A DNA stretch of 64,000 nt, taken from Ceratodon purpureus (taxonomy: Eukaryota > Streptophyta > Bryopsida > Pseudoditrichales > Ditrichaceae). The number at the start of each line of letters is the position of its first letter. Position 1 is the first letter of the stretch. Position numbers and translations under genes: made by a program. The notes under the pieces are model-generated. The model did not search any database, was not told the DNA's origin, and saw only the letters and a program-made list of their open reading frames with translations. Positions 36,568-48,891 of this stretch are shown piece by piece. Location: contig CM026421.1 of assembly GCA_014871385.1 (NCBI GenBank), positions 14,940,548 to 15,004,547 on the forward strand, written 5' to 3'.

Positions 36568-39500
36568 TTATCGGAAGCCGTATAGAGCCTCGGCGGCGGC
36601 CTTCAGCCACTGTGCCGCTGCCATGGCTCCAGGATCAGGAACGTCTGCAAGAACGTGCTTCGGTATGTAGCTCGAGCGGCCAGACTGCGTAAGTTGAACA
36701 GAGTTAGAAAATATTAGATGTTTGCTTGCAACTCAGACCAGATGCAGTCACACTGGCAATAAACTGGTGAAATGAAATTGTTATGACTGATCGAACAGTA
36801 TCTAATCTGAGTGCTTGAGAGAACATGTTGAAAGGTGTTGATAAATGACAACCAAAACAAAATCTAAAAGATCAAGAGCTGCGTAGCAGTAATACTTATC
36901 AAACTTAACAAGGAAACAGAATTGGTGCAATGATTTTTAAAAACAGTAGACGATTGGTGCTGAAGTTGAGGAAACAAGGCTTATTGTACGTCCATTACAT
37001 TTGTACAGACGATGTAGTGACTTTCAAGTAAAACAACGTGTGATTCTCAGAAACGGGTTGAAGCGTTGGTTCTAAATACCTGGGCCGCCATGGTTTTGGT
37101 AGCGGCTGCACCTGCTACCGCAGCTTCTGCAGCAGCATTGAATGCCCTAAAGGGATTCTCCCCGGCAGCCAATCTCTGCAGAGTTTTCAATAATTAGCTA
37201 ACTTGTCATGAATTCTATTGTCTCCACAATAGGGTAACATTCCCATGCATCTGGCTTGTTATTGACAATAAAATATCACCTGCTACAACACTAGGGAGAC
37301 TAAATAATCGTTTCTTTAAAAAGCAACTGTATACCTCTCGCAGGGTAGCTGACGCAGGAAACAAGGCATCCAAAAGGGTACGATGACCAGCCGAGGCACC
37401 ACCGTATTTGCTCACAGCAGCAACCGCTGCCTCAAAAGCTGCAGACCCTGCAGAAGAAATTCCATGGAACATTGGTGACAATTTGAGGATTAACATATAA
37501 TATGCAATATATGCGCCGCTGTCTTCCATCCTCTTCTAACGAATCAACAGGGGCGTTGAGTGAAAGTAAGTTTCACAGCAGGTTGTCGTAGATTACAAAC
37601 CAATTCACGAAGAAAGCACATTAAAGTGGATAAAGCAGTACACAAAAAGTCCAACTAGCCTTACTTTGCTGTCATTGAGACACGAAACTTACATTTTTTG
37701 GCTGTAACTGGGCTTCCACCATTTTTGAGAACCGCAAATGCTGCTCTGGTAAATATGTCGTACCTGAATCCCAAGTGCTCAGTTAAAGACCATTCATGGA
37801 CACGGACACGAACGAAAATAGTTTACCAGGTGAACATTGCACTTAGAAAAGTCAAGATAAAAGCATCCCAAACACGACTTGTTCCACAAAAAAACCCAAA
37901 TTTGGAGCCTTGAAAATCTGGTTAACCAAAAGCTGCAAGCATCGTCACAGGCAACTTACAGGATTCCACTGGTGCCACCAGTCTCCCGTCTCACTGAACA
38001 GCCTATCTCATGCACGGTAGCAGCAGCATCGTTCAGGGGATAACTGAGAGCCAAACAAGGGCGTCATTAACAAAGAGCACACTGTGCACGTCCAGAGGAA
38101 CAAGGCATAGGAGTGAAACATCATCTAATGCACGATGTGCGGAGAAAATAAACTATTCAAAAACTGCGAAGAATCCATCAAATCGGTAGACCATCACTGC
38201 GAAGGTATGACTTCAGGCCCAAGACACCACAATATACTAGCTTGAGCTCGCGATTGAAGTAAAGATACAGCAAGACTGTAATGAAAACACAAGAGATCCA
38301 CTTACTGCTTGTCTAAGTCTTGAAGGATCGCTTTCGCTCCTTTGGCCATCTACAAGAAGTAGAAAAATTGCTTTTAGTTTGTCAAACACAAACCATTATC
38401 ACATGCCCAAGATACAATTTAGTCTGAAGGCTAAACTGTTGATGTATCACGTGGATGATGTGAAATCAGGTCCAAGTATACCCATAGAGAGCTATGTGAA
38501 CTAGCCAAAGGAAAAGAAAATTAAGATGTTGATTGAACGATCAGGTACCCGAAACACAGAACATAGATAAGTGAATAATCATATTTGAAAAGGCAAAGGA
38601 TATTTGTCCAAATTAGGCAAGGGTTTAGACAAGGAGTGTCCACTGCATGTTGTGCAAGGGTACAATTCTCACCGTCGATCCACAATCTCCATCTCCAACT
38701 ATTCCATCCCACTCGTTAAGAGCACTCCTCAGTCTTATCACTGCTGTTGCACCAGCTCTGATTGCAGCCTCCAGTTTCTGGCCTTGAGCGTTCAACTCCT
38801 GTGGGCGGACTGGCGCCTGTTCAAGGCATACATTTGGATAATATTGACATACGGCTTTATTAAAAACTTGTATAGGAAGGAAATTTGATAAGGCGGTTGT
38901 AACAGCTCCAACATTCTTAAAAAAGTTCAACAAATCTGACGAGGCATCTCGAATACTTCCGGAATATCAGCGATGCTTTGCAATGATTTGATTAATGTCA
39001 GCCACAGATCTTAAACTACAAAAATGTATCCCTCACACTTTCTGCTCAAATCGGCAAAAGGGAGGACATGCTACATGGGAAAATTGTACGTAACAGTAAC
39101 ATGCCCAGCCACAAATACAGAAGCATTCAATCACGGTCCTATTGGCATTTAAAATGTAATGAGCCTCAGCCATAGGAAAAATCGTCCAAAAGAAAGCAGG
39201 TAATCTAGCCTGGCATATTATAAACCCGTGAATAAGAAAACTACCAAAAACCTCCCAAAAAAACAACAAAAAAAAATAGATAATTCACCAATCCATTGAT
39301 GCATACCACTTGAGATGAGATATTACTGTCCGAAGTAGAAATTTTATGTAAGAAAGTTTGTACAGATATCTCTCAAAACCTAAACTCGAGGAGAGCAACT
39401 CAACTTTCCTACAAGAGCCTAAATATAACAGAAAGTTTGGTGAGCTAAGTACCGGATTGAGGTTTGTTGGTGCAGGTGGGAGGGCAACGGGCAAAGTTGT

Positions 39501-42500
39501 CGGAGGACGGGGTCCTGAAGATACCATCAAAAGAGGAACGGGTGAGTCAAGCTTGTACTTTGTGTTATCTAAAGTCTTTGATAGAATCCTCACACCGTCG
39601 AGGATTAGAGAGACTCAAAGGGATTATGTTACACACTCGCTATCTGTAACTTGTGAAATCTGAGATCCTGTAGTGGAAGGCCCCCTTTTGGCAGATGGGA
39701 GGAAATCCAGTTCATGATAATTTGTATACATCTGTGTAGAAACTATCGTTTATTTATCTAGGGGAATTCTCCAAGCGAAGCCCTTGTCATCTGTCAAGAC
39801 AACTTTGTACTCAGGAGAAACCAGTCATAACTACGTGATGCCCATGACCGCATCTTATTGCACAAAGAGGTTGGGAAAGTAACAGGCGGAATCTGTTCAG
39901 TACCACCAACTCCAAGAGGCCACGCCGGCGCCTGGGTTGCAGAGTCAAGCGAAGTTAAGGTGGCGTCGTCCACCTTCAACACAGAGAGAGACATTCCTGT
40001 AGACCAAATACAAAATGATTCCCTTAGAAGTCAAATAGCATATGTACTTTATCACCAGGGGGAAAAAGATTTGACTCTTAGATTGAATACATCAATAAAA
40101 ATAATCAACAGACGCAAAAAGAGAAGCTTCAGATAATACATCAGCATACACAATTAAAGACAGTGTTTCGTCAGTGCCAACTGTGACAACTCAGTTACCT
40201 GCCATGTCAAGAGATGTCATGAACGACCCCGTATAAACACGCTCCACTGCCAAACCATGCTCGATTTGCAGCTGAGCAACAGCTTTCCCGGCAGCGATCA
40301 TCAATTCCATCATTGGCGTACCTCCGAGGCTACGAAACACAATCGTAATCATAATTCTGTTAGTTGCCGACATCCAGCGAAGTAAGAAGAGAAGATTGTA
40401 CTCCAAAATAATCCCGCATCACCATTTGGTCAAGAAAATTGCAGCTACATGTGACAGAATTTGAGACTGGCATAAAAGATGCATTGACAAAAATACAACC
40501 AAAAATAAATGCAACCCCTCAAGGCTTAGATACCTATTCACCATGAGCACAACTCGACTGCCGGGTTTGATGGGCACATAACTCGTCTCCTGCAATTAAT
40601 GGACAACTCAGGAAATGAGTAATCGGAAATAGCAGATAATTGTTATCACTGACAAAGACTGAAACTAGCTGATAAAAACGCATATCCATATTCATAGATC
40701 CTAATTGTATTAGAATCAAATCTACATCTACAGACGAAGATTAGGGCGTACCGAAGACAAGATTTGCTTCAGGATGTGAGCCACGACAACGTCGACAGGC
40801 TGCAAATCAGCTACCATAGCTCCAGGTTCGCCATGCTGCAAACATAAATATGATCTCGAAAAGAATTAGCATCCAAAGTGACCCGCAAACTCCTACTAAA
40901 GCCAGCATGGAGTCTCTAAAATGAAGGCCATATAAAACCATGGCAGCAATTGATCCTCATAGTAGCATACTTTGCATATGGCTATCACTACCATAGCGAC
41001 TCGTCTTTAAACTTGCTAAGCATCAGTACAATTACAAAACACGTAAGAGAGGTACTTACAATGCCTAAACCGAGCTCCATTTTTCCAGGTCCCAGTCGAT
41101 CAGATATAGTAGTCTGCCCGGGCACTGTGCACACAGTCAAAGCAACCCCCATTGTACCTACCATCCCTGCAACCCGACGTGCTATTTCAGCAACTTCGGG
41201 AAGCGGACGCCCTGCAGCTGCTGCTGCTCCTGCAACCTAGCAAAACAGTTCACAGACAAGCGAAGTTATTAGACCTTCAATGCGACCCATCCCAATCAGT
41301 ATGTTGATACCCAATATTCTTACAATAGTTCAAATAACAAAAACAGGTGAAAATTTTTAAGGAATTTAAATTATCACAAAGTCAGATATCATAAACAGTG
41401 CTTGTACCTTGTGAACAAATAATGTTCCAGCTAATCCCCGTCGACCAACTGGGCCTCGGGGTGGAGGAGGAAGTGCACAATCGTCGCCCACAATCACCAT
41501 CTGTGTCAACCAATACTGTCAGGATAATTTACAGTAACTCTTTTTCATTGGTGAGAACGTATCCAAATAGCATCAAATCTACCAATCAGTAACACATGGT
41601 TGAACCGACAATTGCCAGGAGATCAACAAATTTTCAGCCCTTAACAAATCATACCTCAACTTTGAATCCCTCCGCTTTCGCTTGCTCAGTAGCAGACCCA
41701 AAATTTAAGCGGTCCCCTGTGTAATTCTGGCACCCAAACATCACATGTTCCGCTTAGCACTTCGAGATTGACCATGCACCAAAACATCGATAAAACGTGT
41801 ACTTTGACAAGCAGACATTTAGATTCAAGTGCAAATATCATCCCTATAGTTTTATTCATGATCCAGCAACAGGAGAAGCAATCACAGAGCTGGTACCTTC
41901 ACAATGAGGAGACAACCGGCAGGTCCAGTAACCGCACGGATTCCCTGAACACGACAGAGAATATTAAAAGAGTGTAAGACTGGACTGGAACAAGACCCCA
42001 AAAAGTATCATAGAATACCCGACATCTGCAATAGCATTGTTAACGATAGTAGCATATTCAGTTTCATTTACTTTACGGTTTACTGAACCGACACACTGTA
42101 CTTCTTCAGTGAAGGCGAAGTGTTCCAGTTGTTAAATATATTCAGGCAATTCTACATTTAAAACCTACTAACATATACTCAAGATGGTAAACTCACTAAG
42201 ATTTAATGCGAATAGGAGAATGAGAAACTCGCGACTTACAGCCAAGATTGCGTTGACGGACGGAGAAGAGAACACATCCCCGCAAATTGCAGCTGTGAGC
42301 ATACCCTCACCGACGTATCCTGCATGAGCAGGCTCATGACCACTTCCCCCACCTGTACATCAACAGGCCAGTGTTGGCAAGTTTTAGTGAATTTATGTAA
42401 CTTAAATTCCTCGGTGTTGATCTGTTTGATACAACTTCTTGTTTAAATTGATTCAGGAACATTGAAAATTCAAGCTCAGTGAGAACAAAGTTTATCTAAG

Positions 42501-44386
42501 CAAAACGATTAATATCTTACCGCAGGTTGCAGTTAGCAATGCTCCAACAAAACAAACTATCTCAGAACGTCTCGTTCTGCAGTTGCAGAACCTTTACATT
42601 ATGAGTTCCTATTACCTAAAGTAGACCAGGGTTAAACGAAGAATGCACCTGAAATAAGTGCAACTTTTTTGTAGCTGCCACGTTTGATGTCGGAGCGCAA
42701 CACCACCTTGACCTCCGGGAAGCCATCCAGGTACGTGAGGTGCGGATACGTCTCCACAATTCCCTCAATCAGCTCTTGAACGCAGTCTACGTAAAAACAA
42801 ACACAAAATATCAGTATGCTGAACAATGACAATAAAATGTAACAAACAAGCCTGACAGCAAGTAACATCAACTGTCATAAAAAATAAATTGATAAATACA
42901 CAAGTTCAGTAAGGCTACTCCTTACGACCGCAATTGCATGATTCTTTTACCAAAACCTTAGAATTATTAAGGTTTCCCAGCTTCTAAAAATGCCAATGTT
43001 CAGTACACATATCGATACTCCTGACAGGTATTTGTTTCATTTATTGCAGTGTCCAGAACTCACCAAAAAAATAAAAACCTAAACTAGAAAGTTTAAGATC
43101 AGTGGTTTGCCGACTGGGACACTGATCTCAATTGTACGTTTTTGCAACCCATGGGCTAGCAGCTACCCGCCTAAGACTTTAAGATTGCCATTGTGTTATC
43201 CACTCAGAACCCCTGAGAGATTAACAATTCGGCCACCAGTTTTAAGAAATACAAGGGTTTATGAATAACACTTCGTTTCCTGTCAGTGCCTGTTTCTAAT
43301 GTATTATAGCACAATTAGATGCTGTAAGCTCTAACCTGCAGGCCCATATCTTAAAATACTCTGTCTAACTTGCACAATAATTCAATGCTTCACATTTTCC
43401 ACGAGACCACAGTGCGTAATCTTCGTCCTCAAATGCAAATGTAAGTCTCGAACGGATATTAAGAAGGAAGAGATTCAGCACGATGACATACAAGTAGGTT
43501 TACTGAGAAAATTTAGCCACGACGGCGACTCTTTTGCAGGGGAATGAACGACGAAAACAACAGATTCTAACAACAGATCAGAAGCGCTAAATAAGCGGAA
43601 TAGTCGAGCGGATTAATAGAAGAGGAGGCACTTCGACTATCAGAAAATTTAGTACTCTGAAGCTAAAATTTAGGCGCTGAGAAGTCTGTGTCCTGGAAAG
43701 AAGATTACTCTCTATCCGTTGGGAAGAATCTTCGCTACATATACGCTGAGGGGCTGCACAGGCCTACATTAATGACGCCAGACGGCACAGAACACGCTAT
43801 CGGTGAGGAAATGTCTGGAACCAGCAAGAGCTGCACACGCTAACTCTACGGGAAGGAGAAGATCAGGCCAGGCTGATCGGTAAAGAAAGTACTTATGATA
43901 AACTGTGCAAATACATTAAACCCTTCAACCAGATAGCTTCGTTCAACCACAGGGTGTTAGCCGTGCAAGTGCTTCCATCTAGGTTCCCGATTGAGGGTCT
44001 ACAAGTCGTCCCGATCACTCTATCGTGCAAAGGGAAACAGCTACAAGCGACGCCGTTAGGTTCACAGGAAAGCATTGATCAGAGAAAAGCTCCCGGTTCT
44101 ACAGTAAGACGTGTACTTCGACTCTCGGTGGGAGAAGGCAACACCTAGCAGCAGAACAGGAAAAGATGAACCCGGAGGATTAAGGGGAGAGGAAAAACCA
44201 AAACCAAAAAAAAGCAGTAGCCACTCCAATCCTTCCAATGATCACTACGTGAAAAAACTCGCAGTTGCGAAGGGACTTAATCTACACTCAGTCCAGAGCT
44301 ACACACAGGATCAATCAGGCCAAGGGAATCGATCCTGAGCTCTTCTTACCATTGGGATCATTGATGAGCTTTTTGGCTCTCGCCAT
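36568..44386 (-). CDS. DAK: Dihydroxyacetone kinase (DhaK-DhaL fusion), 19 exons, 590 aa
   Basis: Exons on the minus strand: 44350-44386, 42649-42786, 42240-42352, 41897-41944, 41655-41726, 41408-41500, 41060-41236, 40752-40835, 40534-40589, 40199-40329, 39904-39996, 39453-39514, 38673-38816, 38306-38349, 37960-38043, 37693-37763, 37335-37447, 37080-37175, 36568-36684. The chain is in frame. The enzyme phosphorylates dihydroxyacetone (and probably glyceraldehyde) with ATP; some eukaryotic members also release cyclic FMN from FAD. DhaK (about 1-335) has [17 protein letters not shown] with His64, and HGEPGAM, whose His227 corresponds to the His that covalently binds the substrate. A Pro-rich linker (about 345-370) leads to DhaL, whose Mg-binding acids are Asp405, Asp410 and Asp412 ([13 protein letters not shown]). 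GGTSG and [16 protein letters not shown] are further family blocks. No targeting peptide is evident, so the enzyme is probably cytosolic. Start [12 protein letters not shown] aligns with plant DAKs. Confidence 0.94.
42787..44349 (-). other. Large first intron of DAK
   Basis: At 1563 bp this is the longest intron of the gene; most others are 75-660 bp. It follows a 37-nt coding exon. First introns of plant genes often carry expression-enhancing sequence, but I see no specific element here. No independent coding frame is supported. Confidence 0.6.
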
Positions 44387-45440
44387 TGCTCCCCACACTC
44401 CGAACAAGACGCGCCCTCAGCGATCGCTCCTCCGAGCTCCTTAAATTCTACACCACGCAATACACACGCCAAAAATTTGCACCAGAAACTCACACTCAAT
44501 ACCAGAGCTCGCCTCTCAACCCCAGCCCCTCGCTCCCTCAATACCACTCCCTCCCAAACTCCCGGCGAATGTACACTCCCACCCAAATTGCACCACTCTC
44601 TCCCCTCTCCCCTCTCCTCACACCACCAGCTCCCCCTCAATTAAAAATAAATAACCAAAAAAGCAACGCTACTCTCTACCACTCCCTCCGGATTCCCCGA
44701 CGCCTCCTCTCCAACACCTGCACACGATCATCACAACATCAGAAACACAAAACACCAATCAATGCCCCCACACTCCAAATACATTACCAACAAACAAACG
44801 CAACAAAAACAACACTTTCACAAACTCACAACACTCCACCTCGAGACTGGAATGAATCCAAACACAAACCAACCTCCGAAGTGATGACTACACTCCCAGG
44901 TGAGCTAAATTCCAGCTCCTAGCCATGGAGTCCAAATACCAACAATCATCAACCAACAACTAGCATCGAAAACAGGACTCTCTCTCTCTCTCTCCACTTA
45001 CCTACTTTACTCAAAGGACTGGGTTTAGTTGCGGATAGGAGAAGGTGCAGCTTGCGGGAGCGAGAGAAGCGAGAGGGGTGGGGAATTGAGGAGAGAGGTC
45101 TCTCCCTTGAGTTGCAGCGATGGTGATGATGATCGGAGAGGGTGTAAGTGCGGTGCGATGGTTCCCTGCAGAGCAGTGCAGGGCAGAGGGCAGAGGTGGG
45201 CGGAGGCAGAGCAGATGGCAGAGGGCAGAGTAGCGATGGGAGAGGAGGTCTGTGAGTGTCTTTGTAGAGTTATGGAGGCTGGGCCCATGGCCTCCCCACC
45301 ACTATGCTGTCTCTGTCTATGCAAAAAACACACACAGACAGACTCACGCCCTTCTACTGCATCTCCTCCGAACTGCGTTTCTCGCGGCCCTCGGAGGACT
45401 CACATCTAGGAATTCTACTATATTTTCTTTGATTATTTTT
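44387..45440 (-). promoter_or_regulatory. DAK 5' leader and promoter region
   Basis: The sequence is C/A-rich on the plus strand up to about 44930, then has a (CT)n tract at 44977-44995 (GA on the DAK sense strand) and a GC-rich block at 45030-45300 with short GCAGAGGGCAGAG-type repeats near 45178-45230. GA/CT tracts are common in plant core promoters and leaders. A long plus frame (44386-44922) is low-complexity Thr/Pro/Asn-rich and is not considered coding. The transcription start is unknown. Confidence 0.45.
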
Positions 45441-45451
45441 CTGGATCTAGG

Positions 45452-45540
45452 TTTTGGGGTGTTTTGGGGGCCGGGTTGGGGTGGGGTCGGGTTAGGGCGG
45501 TCGGGGGCTCGGAGTTGGCCTCGCCCGGGGGTGGTGGGGA
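45452..45540 (+). other. Dense G-run block with G-quadruplex potential
   Basis: From about 45454 to 45540 the plus strand contains more than eight runs of three or more G with short spacers, enough for one or more quadruplexes. It lies about 1.07 kb upstream of the DAK start codon on the DAK template strand. Confidence 0.7.
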
Positions 45541-45840
45541 CGAAGCCCCAAAGGCGTTACTTAGCGTTTTTTCTGTTGGATATGTACATTTATGGGGGAA
45601 TAATCTTGATATTAGTGGATAATGTTCGTTTTGCATGGGGTGTGGGGTTTGGGGTATGCGTCTTTGTGAGTTAAGATCGATCCTTGGTGGGTCTGGAGCT
45701 TCAAAGGCGTTACTAAGTTGTGTTTTTTCTGTCCATTGTGTACATTTCTGGGGGGGTGATTCTGGGGACTGGTGGATAATGACGGTTTTGTGTGCGGTGA
45801 GGGGTTTGGGGTATGCGTGTTTCTGTGTGGGTTTTGTTGT
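45541..45840. repeat. 153-bp imperfect tandem duplication, G/T-rich
   Basis: The block starting with CAAAGGCGTTACT at about 45548 recurs at about 45701 (offset 153 bp). Shared landmarks in the same order are GTTTTTTCTGT, TGTACATTT.TGGGGG, GTGGATAATG.CG and GGGGTTTGGGGTATGCGT. The copies differ by substitutions and small indels, so the duplication is not recent. No coding frame runs through both. Confidence 0.8.
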
Positions 45841-46054
45841 TGGGTTTATTTTGTTTTTGTGAGTTGGGATGCTTGTAGGGGTGGGGGGTTGTTGGAGGGG
45901 AAAGGAACTGGAGAGGAGGGGAGAGGTTTGCCTTTGCTTTGCTTGTTGGGGTGTACGTATTTTGATTGCGAAGTGGCTGTGGCCTGGGGTTTGAATCAGT
46001 AGTTGGCTTTTGGGTGTTTGTGATAATTGTTGTTTTTTTTGTTTTCTTTTTGTT

Positions 46055-46091
46055 GACGCAAATGCGAAGGGAATATGTGGGCATTTGCGTC
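46055..46091. repeat. Hairpin, 11-bp perfect stem
   Basis: GACGCAAATGC at 46055-46065 is the exact reverse complement of 46081-46091, with a 15-base loop. It is a short isolated inverted repeat of unknown role in the G/T-rich region upstream of DAK. Confidence 0.5.
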
Positions 46092-46244
46092 GTGTGCGTT
46101 GGATCTACTTTTGTGGATCCATAGGATTTCACTTTCGTGGATGCCCCCGTCGTGCATGTTGAGCTAGTGTCTCATGATTTTCGTGCTGGTGACTGTGATT
46201 GTTCTTGGCGTTTAGTTCATTTGCTACTGGATAACTGCAGAGTT

Positions 46245-46445
46245 GAAGTTCTTACTAGTGTTGGTGGGGATGTCAGTAAAACGGCCATTTTGCTGTACTT
46301 GACCTAATTGTCCTTATTAGTGTTGGTGGTGACGTCAGTTAAATGGCCAGTTCGATGTACTTGACCTAATTCAAGCTTTAATTTCTTACTAGTGTTGATA
46401 GAGGTGTCAGTAAAATGGCCAATTTGATGTACTTGACATCATTTA
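46245..46445. repeat. Three-unit degenerate tandem repeat
   Basis: Three copies of a unit reading TACTAGTGTTGGTGG, then GTCAGTAAAATGGCCA, then GATGTACTTGACCTAAT, starting at about 46253, 46315 and 46387 (offsets 62 and 72 bp). The copies are diverged but keep the order of blocks. Confidence 0.75.
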
Positions 46446-46560
46446 GTCAATTTGGATATAATTTTAACACTAATGGAAATGATACGTGTAGGACTCTTTT
46501 ACGTGTTTGTGTGCTGGAAGGCTAAGGAATCTTGCACGATCTAAGAAATGTCACTAGGAT

Positions 46561-47225
46561 GGTCGGTTGGTGTGGTTGGTCAGATGTTAATCAAAGTGCA
46601 ATTGATTTGACCTCCCAGCAACTTAGATCCAGCCAGCACATGGTAAAGTTGTACAACTTGTCCCTACGGCAATTTGAAGGTCACCAACATGCAATTGATC
46701 CGCCCTTTCATTAATTTGGATCTGGATCTCGCCAGCATATGGTAAAACTGTACAATTTTTCAAAATGGGACGTTTGAAGTTATCAACGTGTAATGGATTC
46801 GAATTTTCAGCAATTTTGATCCAGCTAGCACTTAGTAAACTTGTACAACTGAAAGAAAGGTAATGTGAGGCTTATCAACCTGCAATTGATTTGACCACCA
46901 AGCAATTCAGATCCAACCAACGCATAATAAACTAGTACAATATGCAGAAAGGTCGGTTGAAGCTTATCAACGTGCACTCGATTCGACTTTTAACAATTTT
47001 GATCCAGCCACTGCATAGTAAACTTGTACATCTCGTAGAAAGGTAGCTTGGAACTTACAAGCGTGCAATTGATTTGACCATCAAGTAGTTTAGATCAAGC
47101 GAGTACAAAGTAAAGTTGTACAGTCTAGAAAAAGGTTGCCTGAAGCTTATCAGCATGCAATTGATTTGACAATCAAACAAGTTGAATCTAGCCAGCACAC
47201 ATTAACTTGTACAATCCGTAGAAAC
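46561..47225. repeat. Seven-unit degenerate tandem array, about 92-bp period
   Basis: The anchor GCAATTGATTTGACC recurs at about 46598, 46691, 46790, 46882, 46974, 47065 and 47155, giving offsets of 93, 99, 92, 92, 91 and 90 bp. Each unit also carries GATCCAGCCAGCAC, AGTAAACTTGTACAA and GAAGCTTATCAACGTG in the same order. The copies are clearly diverged, so the array is old. No frame stays open through the array, and I know no matching repeat family. Confidence 0.85.
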
Positions 47226-48627
47226 TATAGAGTCAAGGTTCTTACGCTTGTCTTTGATGATGGCAGGTTTTGAAGCTTTTCTAGAAGCTCTTGAATGTGG
47301 ATACAGCTGCCAATAGAGTATATGATCAAATCAATTATTTAATTGATGTTGTCATTTTGCAATCTATTTCCAATCACTACATATCTAAAAAATCATGATT
47401 TAAAAAATAATTGGCCCAGGTCTCATATTATTGAAGTGTCCGTGTAGATGGATTATCTGCAACTTGTCAACAGAAGGACCTTAAGGTAATTAAAATGTGA
47501 TCATATTCTTTGATTTTTAAAATGACATTTTTTTCTTTGACCCCTTTTGAATTTAAAGAAATTACACGACCCAATTTATATATTTTCTTGTCAAAATAAG
47601 GCCACAAATTTTTTAAGGTTTCTTTTTAACCTATCATCTCAAAAGTCCTTCAGGTTACAGATATTTTTGGACATGATGTCATATAATATCAAAATTTAAT
47701 CACAAAATTTAATCTTTGATTAGAACCCAATTTCAATTAAATCCATATAAATCCAACAACATGTGAAGGAAAAACAACTCTTCAAAGTGTGAAGATGATG
47801 ATGGTAAATTGCATAATTCTTTACTGAATGGTTTATTAATCAACAGCATTAAACAAATTTATGATGTTGTTACATATGACTATGTTTGTATATGAAATTC
47901 TCGTGGGCTGACCACATTACAGAAATTGGGGTTCACTGACGTGGATTGTACTCCCGGAAATATTTAATTTGAATGAAAACAAAACCATGGAATTGAACAT
48001 ATTCTTCATTGTTTTTTTTTTTTCCATTCCTAAAACTTGTTTCCTTGTTTTTTTGCAAAAGTAATTGATACTTATTACTACAAATAAAGCAATAAAATGA
48101 GAAGTAGTTTGATTATTTCACAGAAAGCAACCGTAGCCTCTGCCAAGGCAGGGACGAAGTGGTCCCTCCACTGGAGGCCAACCCACGTGCCCAAGCAAGG
48201 GAGTATGAAACTAGTGTTAGCTGAGGGGAACCATACTAAATAAGAGATATAGTATGGTCCCTACTATTTCAATATTCCATATTTATTTTACACACAATCC
48301 ATAAATATCCGTAGAATTGAGGAGAAATTTCATAGATTTTTGTAAAACTATCATTGCTTGCTATAGATTCTAGTACAATTCTTTTTACAAGTGTACTACG
48401 TTTTATATCCACTCTAATTCAAATTTTAGTTTAGCACCATTTGTTTCAAAAAAATAATTATATAAATAAAATAAAATAAAATAATAAAAAAATAAAATTA
48501 GTTTAGTGTCCTTCTCATAGGCATAAGGTGGTGGAACCAAAAGTTACTACTCTTGGAGCCTTTTAGCTTGTTAAATGGCATGATTTGTGTGAAAAAATAC
48601 ATCAATATCAAGTAATCATAGAGAATG
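47226..48627. other. AT-rich intergenic DNA with a small GC-rich patch
   Basis: No gene is visible. A patch at 48120-48220 is GC-richer. A hairpin (AACCATACTA at 48226-48235 with TAGTATGGT at 48252-48260) lies beside it. The remaining sequence is AT-rich with stops in all frames. Confidence 0.45.
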
Positions 48628-48891
48628 CCGTAGCTTACTAGCAGCTTTGTCCAAAAATAATTCTAAAAATAGAAAACAAAAAAATTGGTAAATCGTGAAG
48701 TCAAAAAAATGAAATTAGAATTAATTAGTTTTTGCAGTATTTTGTTGGTTTTAATCCATTTAAGGTCATTTTAACTTATTTTTGGCTAAAAAACGAAAAT
48801 TGGGAAATTCAGTTTCTGAGACGTGAACATCATTTTTCCAAAATAATTAAATATTCAAAGGTGCAAGCATGAAGCTGCTTGTAAGCTACGG
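48628..48891. mobile_element. 264-bp element with 20-bp terminal inverted repeats
   Basis: CCGTAGCTTACTAGCAGCTT (48628-48647) is inverted at 48872-48891 with one mismatch. The interior is AT-rich and non-coding. The architecture fits a MITE. No unambiguous target-site duplication is seen. Confidence 0.55.

Noticed and set aside
44386..44922. 178-codon plus frame upstream of DAK
   Set aside because: The Thr/Pro/Ser/Asn-rich translation has low complexity and no family match. It lies in the DAK leader and promoter and reads antisense to it.
45029..46132. Several open frames of 75-140 codons on both strands
   Set aside because: They arise from strand-biased GC/GT-rich repeats; translations overlap on opposite strands and match nothing.
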